Assembly: GCA_964458415.1 (NCBI GenBank)
Contig: CAYWIT010000003.1
Span: forward strand, 1 to 64,000
DNA: 64,000 bases
Source: CAYWIT01 sp964458415
GTDB lineage: Bacteria; Pseudomonadota; Alphaproteobacteria; Micavibrionales; UBA2020
Direction: 5' to 3'
Part shown: positions 62,462 to 64,000 of the stretch, one piece after another
Layout of the letters: each line of letters starts with the position of its first letter
How positions within the stretch are numbered: the first letter of the stretch is position 1
Program-made: the position numbers and the translations under genes
Notes under the pieces: model-generated
The model's input: the letters and a program-made list of their open reading frames with translations, nothing else
The model's database searches: none
What the model was told of the DNA's origin: nothing

Positions 62462-62791
62462 ATGAAAGAAAGAAGTCAAGATCAGCTTAAAAAAGCCCTG
62501 AAACCTTACCGCATTAAAATCGACAAGCTGGATGAAAAACTGTTGAAATTGCTGGGGGAGCGCTTTGGAATTGTCAGAAAAGTGGCGCAAATCAAGATTG
62601 ATAACGATTTTCCTGCTTTTATCGGGGATCGCGTGGATGAGGTGCGGGAAAACGCCGTTCGCATTGGCGGGAAATATGGAATTGATCCGGATTTCATCCG
62701 GACGCTGTATACGATGATCATCTATCAGTCATGCGCGACCGAGGATTTGATGAAACATGCCGCCAGAAAAGCCGGAAAGAAGAAAAAGTGA
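62462..62791 (+). CDS. Chorismate mutase (AroQ class)
   Basis: A 109-aa all-helical enzyme that rearranges chorismate to prephenate for Phe and Tyr synthesis. The AroQ pattern is present: first helix with RIKIDKLDEKLLKLLGERF (catalytic Arg region), then VRKVAQIKID with the active-site Lys, and the last helix YTMIIYQSCATED. A basic tail ends the protein. ATG 62462 is used; a TTG two codons earlier has no support. It overlaps rsmB by 4 bases. Confidence 0.93.
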   Translation: MKERSQDQLKKALKPYRIKIDKLDEKLLKLLGERFGIVRKVAQIKIDNDFPAFIGDRVDEVRENAVRIGGKYGIDPDFIRTLYTMIIYQSCATEDLMKHAARKAGKKKK

Positions 62792-64000
62792 CCGATGCGC
62801 TGTTTTCAGACGGCCTGCCTGCCCGTCGCGTCGCCTATGCCGTTTTGAACGATATCCTGTTTCGCAGGCGGAGCCTTGACGAAGCTTATTTGCAGGTAGC
62901 GGGCGCGCTGGAAGCCTTGTCTGGCCGCGATCGCGCTTTCGTGCGGCTGCTGGTCGCAACGGTGCTGAAGCGGGCACGGCGGATGGATGCCGTGTTGGAA
63001 AAACTGCTGCATGAGCCTCTTTCCGCGCTCAAGCCGGCGCAGATGATCAATGTATTGCGACTGGGGATTGCGCAGCTTGTTTTTCTTGAGACGCCGGCGC
63101 ATGCCGCTGTGAATACGACTGTGGAGCTGGCGGAGTCCGAGGGTATGGCGCACCAGAAGTCTTTGGTCAATGCGATCATGCGCAGACTGACGCGGGAGCC
63201 TCTTTCGCGTGAGGAGGCCCGGGACGAGGGAAAGGGCAATACGCCCGAATGGCTCTGGCAGGAATGGATGCGTGATTACGGCGTTGAGACCGCGCTGGAT
63301 ATTGCCGCTGCCAATCTGGGCGAGGCGGCGGTTGACTTCACTGTCAAAAACAATCCGCAGCTCTGGGCGGAAAAGCTGGAGGCTGTGCTGTTGCCGACAG
63401 GGACATTGCGCAGGCAAACAGGCGGCTTTATTCCGGAGTTGCCGGGTTTTGCTGCCGGAGAGTGGTGGATACAAAATGCGGCGGCAGCGCTGCCGGCGCA
63501 GCTGTTTGGGGATATCAGGGGCAAGACGGTGGTGGATCTTTGTGCTGCGCCGGGGGGGAAGACGGCGCAACTGGCCGCAGCGGGGGCGCAGGTGATTGCG
63601 CTGGATCGTTCGGCGGAACGGTTGCGCAAGTTCCACGAAAACATGGAGCGGCTGCAGTTCAGCGTTGAAAGCGTTGTGGCCGATGGCGCGGTCTGGCAGC
63701 CGCCGGAAAAAGTCGATGCCGTCCTTCTCGATGCTCCCTGTACGGCGACGGGCACCATCCGGCACCAGCCCGACGTGTTGCATCTGAAGGAACCGAAGGA
63801 TCAGGAGAAACTTTTCGCGTTGCAACGTCGGCTGCTGGCGAATGCGGCGGCCATGCTCAAACCGGGCGGTGTGCTGGTATACTGCACCTGTTCGCTGCAA
63901 AAGGAAGAGGGCGAGCGGCAGACGGACTGGATTTTGTCACAAGGACTGCCTTTGCGGCTCTTGCCAGTCACGCCGGAGGATCTGCCCGGTATTGTCGAAA
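62788..64000 (+). CDS. rsmB: 16S rRNA (cytosine-967-C5)-methyltransferase, right end off the window
   Basis: A Sun/RsmB-type methyltransferase; about 404 codons are visible and the end lies beyond the edge. The N-terminal NusB-like domain covers about residues 8-140 (ARRVAYAVLNDILFRRRSLDEA, GRDRAFVRLLVATVLKR). The SAM domain has VVDLCAAPGGKTAQLAA, LLDAPCTATGTIRHQPDV and the second Cys motif YCTCSLQKEEGE. The start is GTG 62788, overlapping the chorismate-mutase stop (GTGA), with GGAAAG upstream; no in-frame ATG fits. Confidence 0.95.
   Translation, partial: MTDALFSDGLPARRVAYAVLNDILFRRRSLDEAYLQVAGALEALSGRDRAFVRLLVATVLKRARRMDAVLEKLLHEPLSALKPAQMINVLRLGIAQLVFLETPAHAAVNTTVELAESEGMAHQKSLVNAIMRRLTREPLSREEARDEGKGNTPEWLWQEWMRDYGVETALDIAAANLGEAAVDFTVKNNPQLWAEKLEAVLLPTGTLRRQTGGFIPELPGFAAGEWWIQNAAAALPAQLFGDIRGKTVVDLCAAPGGKTAQLAAAGAQVIALDRSAERLRKFHENMERLQFSVESVVADGAVWQPPEKVDAVLLDAPCTATGTIRHQPDVLHLKEPKDQEKLFALQRRLLANAAAMLKPGGVLVYCTCSLQKEEGERQTDWILSQGLPLRLLPVTPEDLPGIVE

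Overview
The window is a chromosomal segment of an alphaproteobacterium, probably a free-living or predatory lineage near Rhodospirillales or Micavibrionales; the exact placement is inference. The pointers are a PDH E1-beta with an N-terminal lipoyl domain, the FtsB-like/pdh/eno/kdsA neighbourhood, rarA-crcB-rluC-ATP12 synteny, an alphaproteobacterial-type SRP RNA, and a complete str-S10-spc-alpha ribosomal cluster with adk after secY. By eye GC content is a little above 50 percent. No tRNA, rRNA, phage, integrase, transposase or CRISPR array was recognised. Almost everything is conserved housekeeping, with a few unusual insertions.

Left part (1-13.0 kb). The minus strand carries an FtsB-like gene, then pdhA, a small exported protein, pdhB and pdhC (cut by the window edge). 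kdsA faces the other way with a good promoter. An operon on the minus strand couples enolase to three surface-polysaccharide genes: a DxD glycosyltransferase, a FkbM methyltransferase and an SGNH acyltransferase. Enolase contains a 10-N assembly gap. A dihydrouridine synthase and an exported unknown follow on the plus strand. The 4.5S/SRP RNA gene lies on the minus strand, back to back with the ribosomal cluster.

Centre (13.3-32.7 kb). This is one long run of translation genes: rpsL-rpsG-fusA-tuf, the S10 and spc series, secY-adk, then rpsM-rpsK-rpoA-rplQ. I see promoters before rpsL, secY and rpsM. Intercistronic hairpins lie after tuf, after rpsQ, after rplO and before rpoA, with a clear terminator after rplQ. 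Several r-proteins carry Lys/Ala-rich terminal extensions.

Right part (32.7-64 kb). A DegP-type protease, rarA-crcB-rluC, an AsmA-like protein and an ATP12 chaperone run on the plus strand. mutL and a small membrane-protein gene on the minus strand look as if they were once adjacent. They are now split by about 1.5 kb carrying an ankyrin-repeat gene, and a perfect 46-bp direct repeat flanks that segment; this is the most interesting structure in the window. Then come glnE, a very large AsmA/YhdP-like protein, tyrS, anmK, Sua5, two unknowns (one an exported EF-hand protein), lepA, a prolyl oligopeptidase, pgi, a pair of M16 peptidases, a chorismate mutase and rsmB (cut by the right edge).
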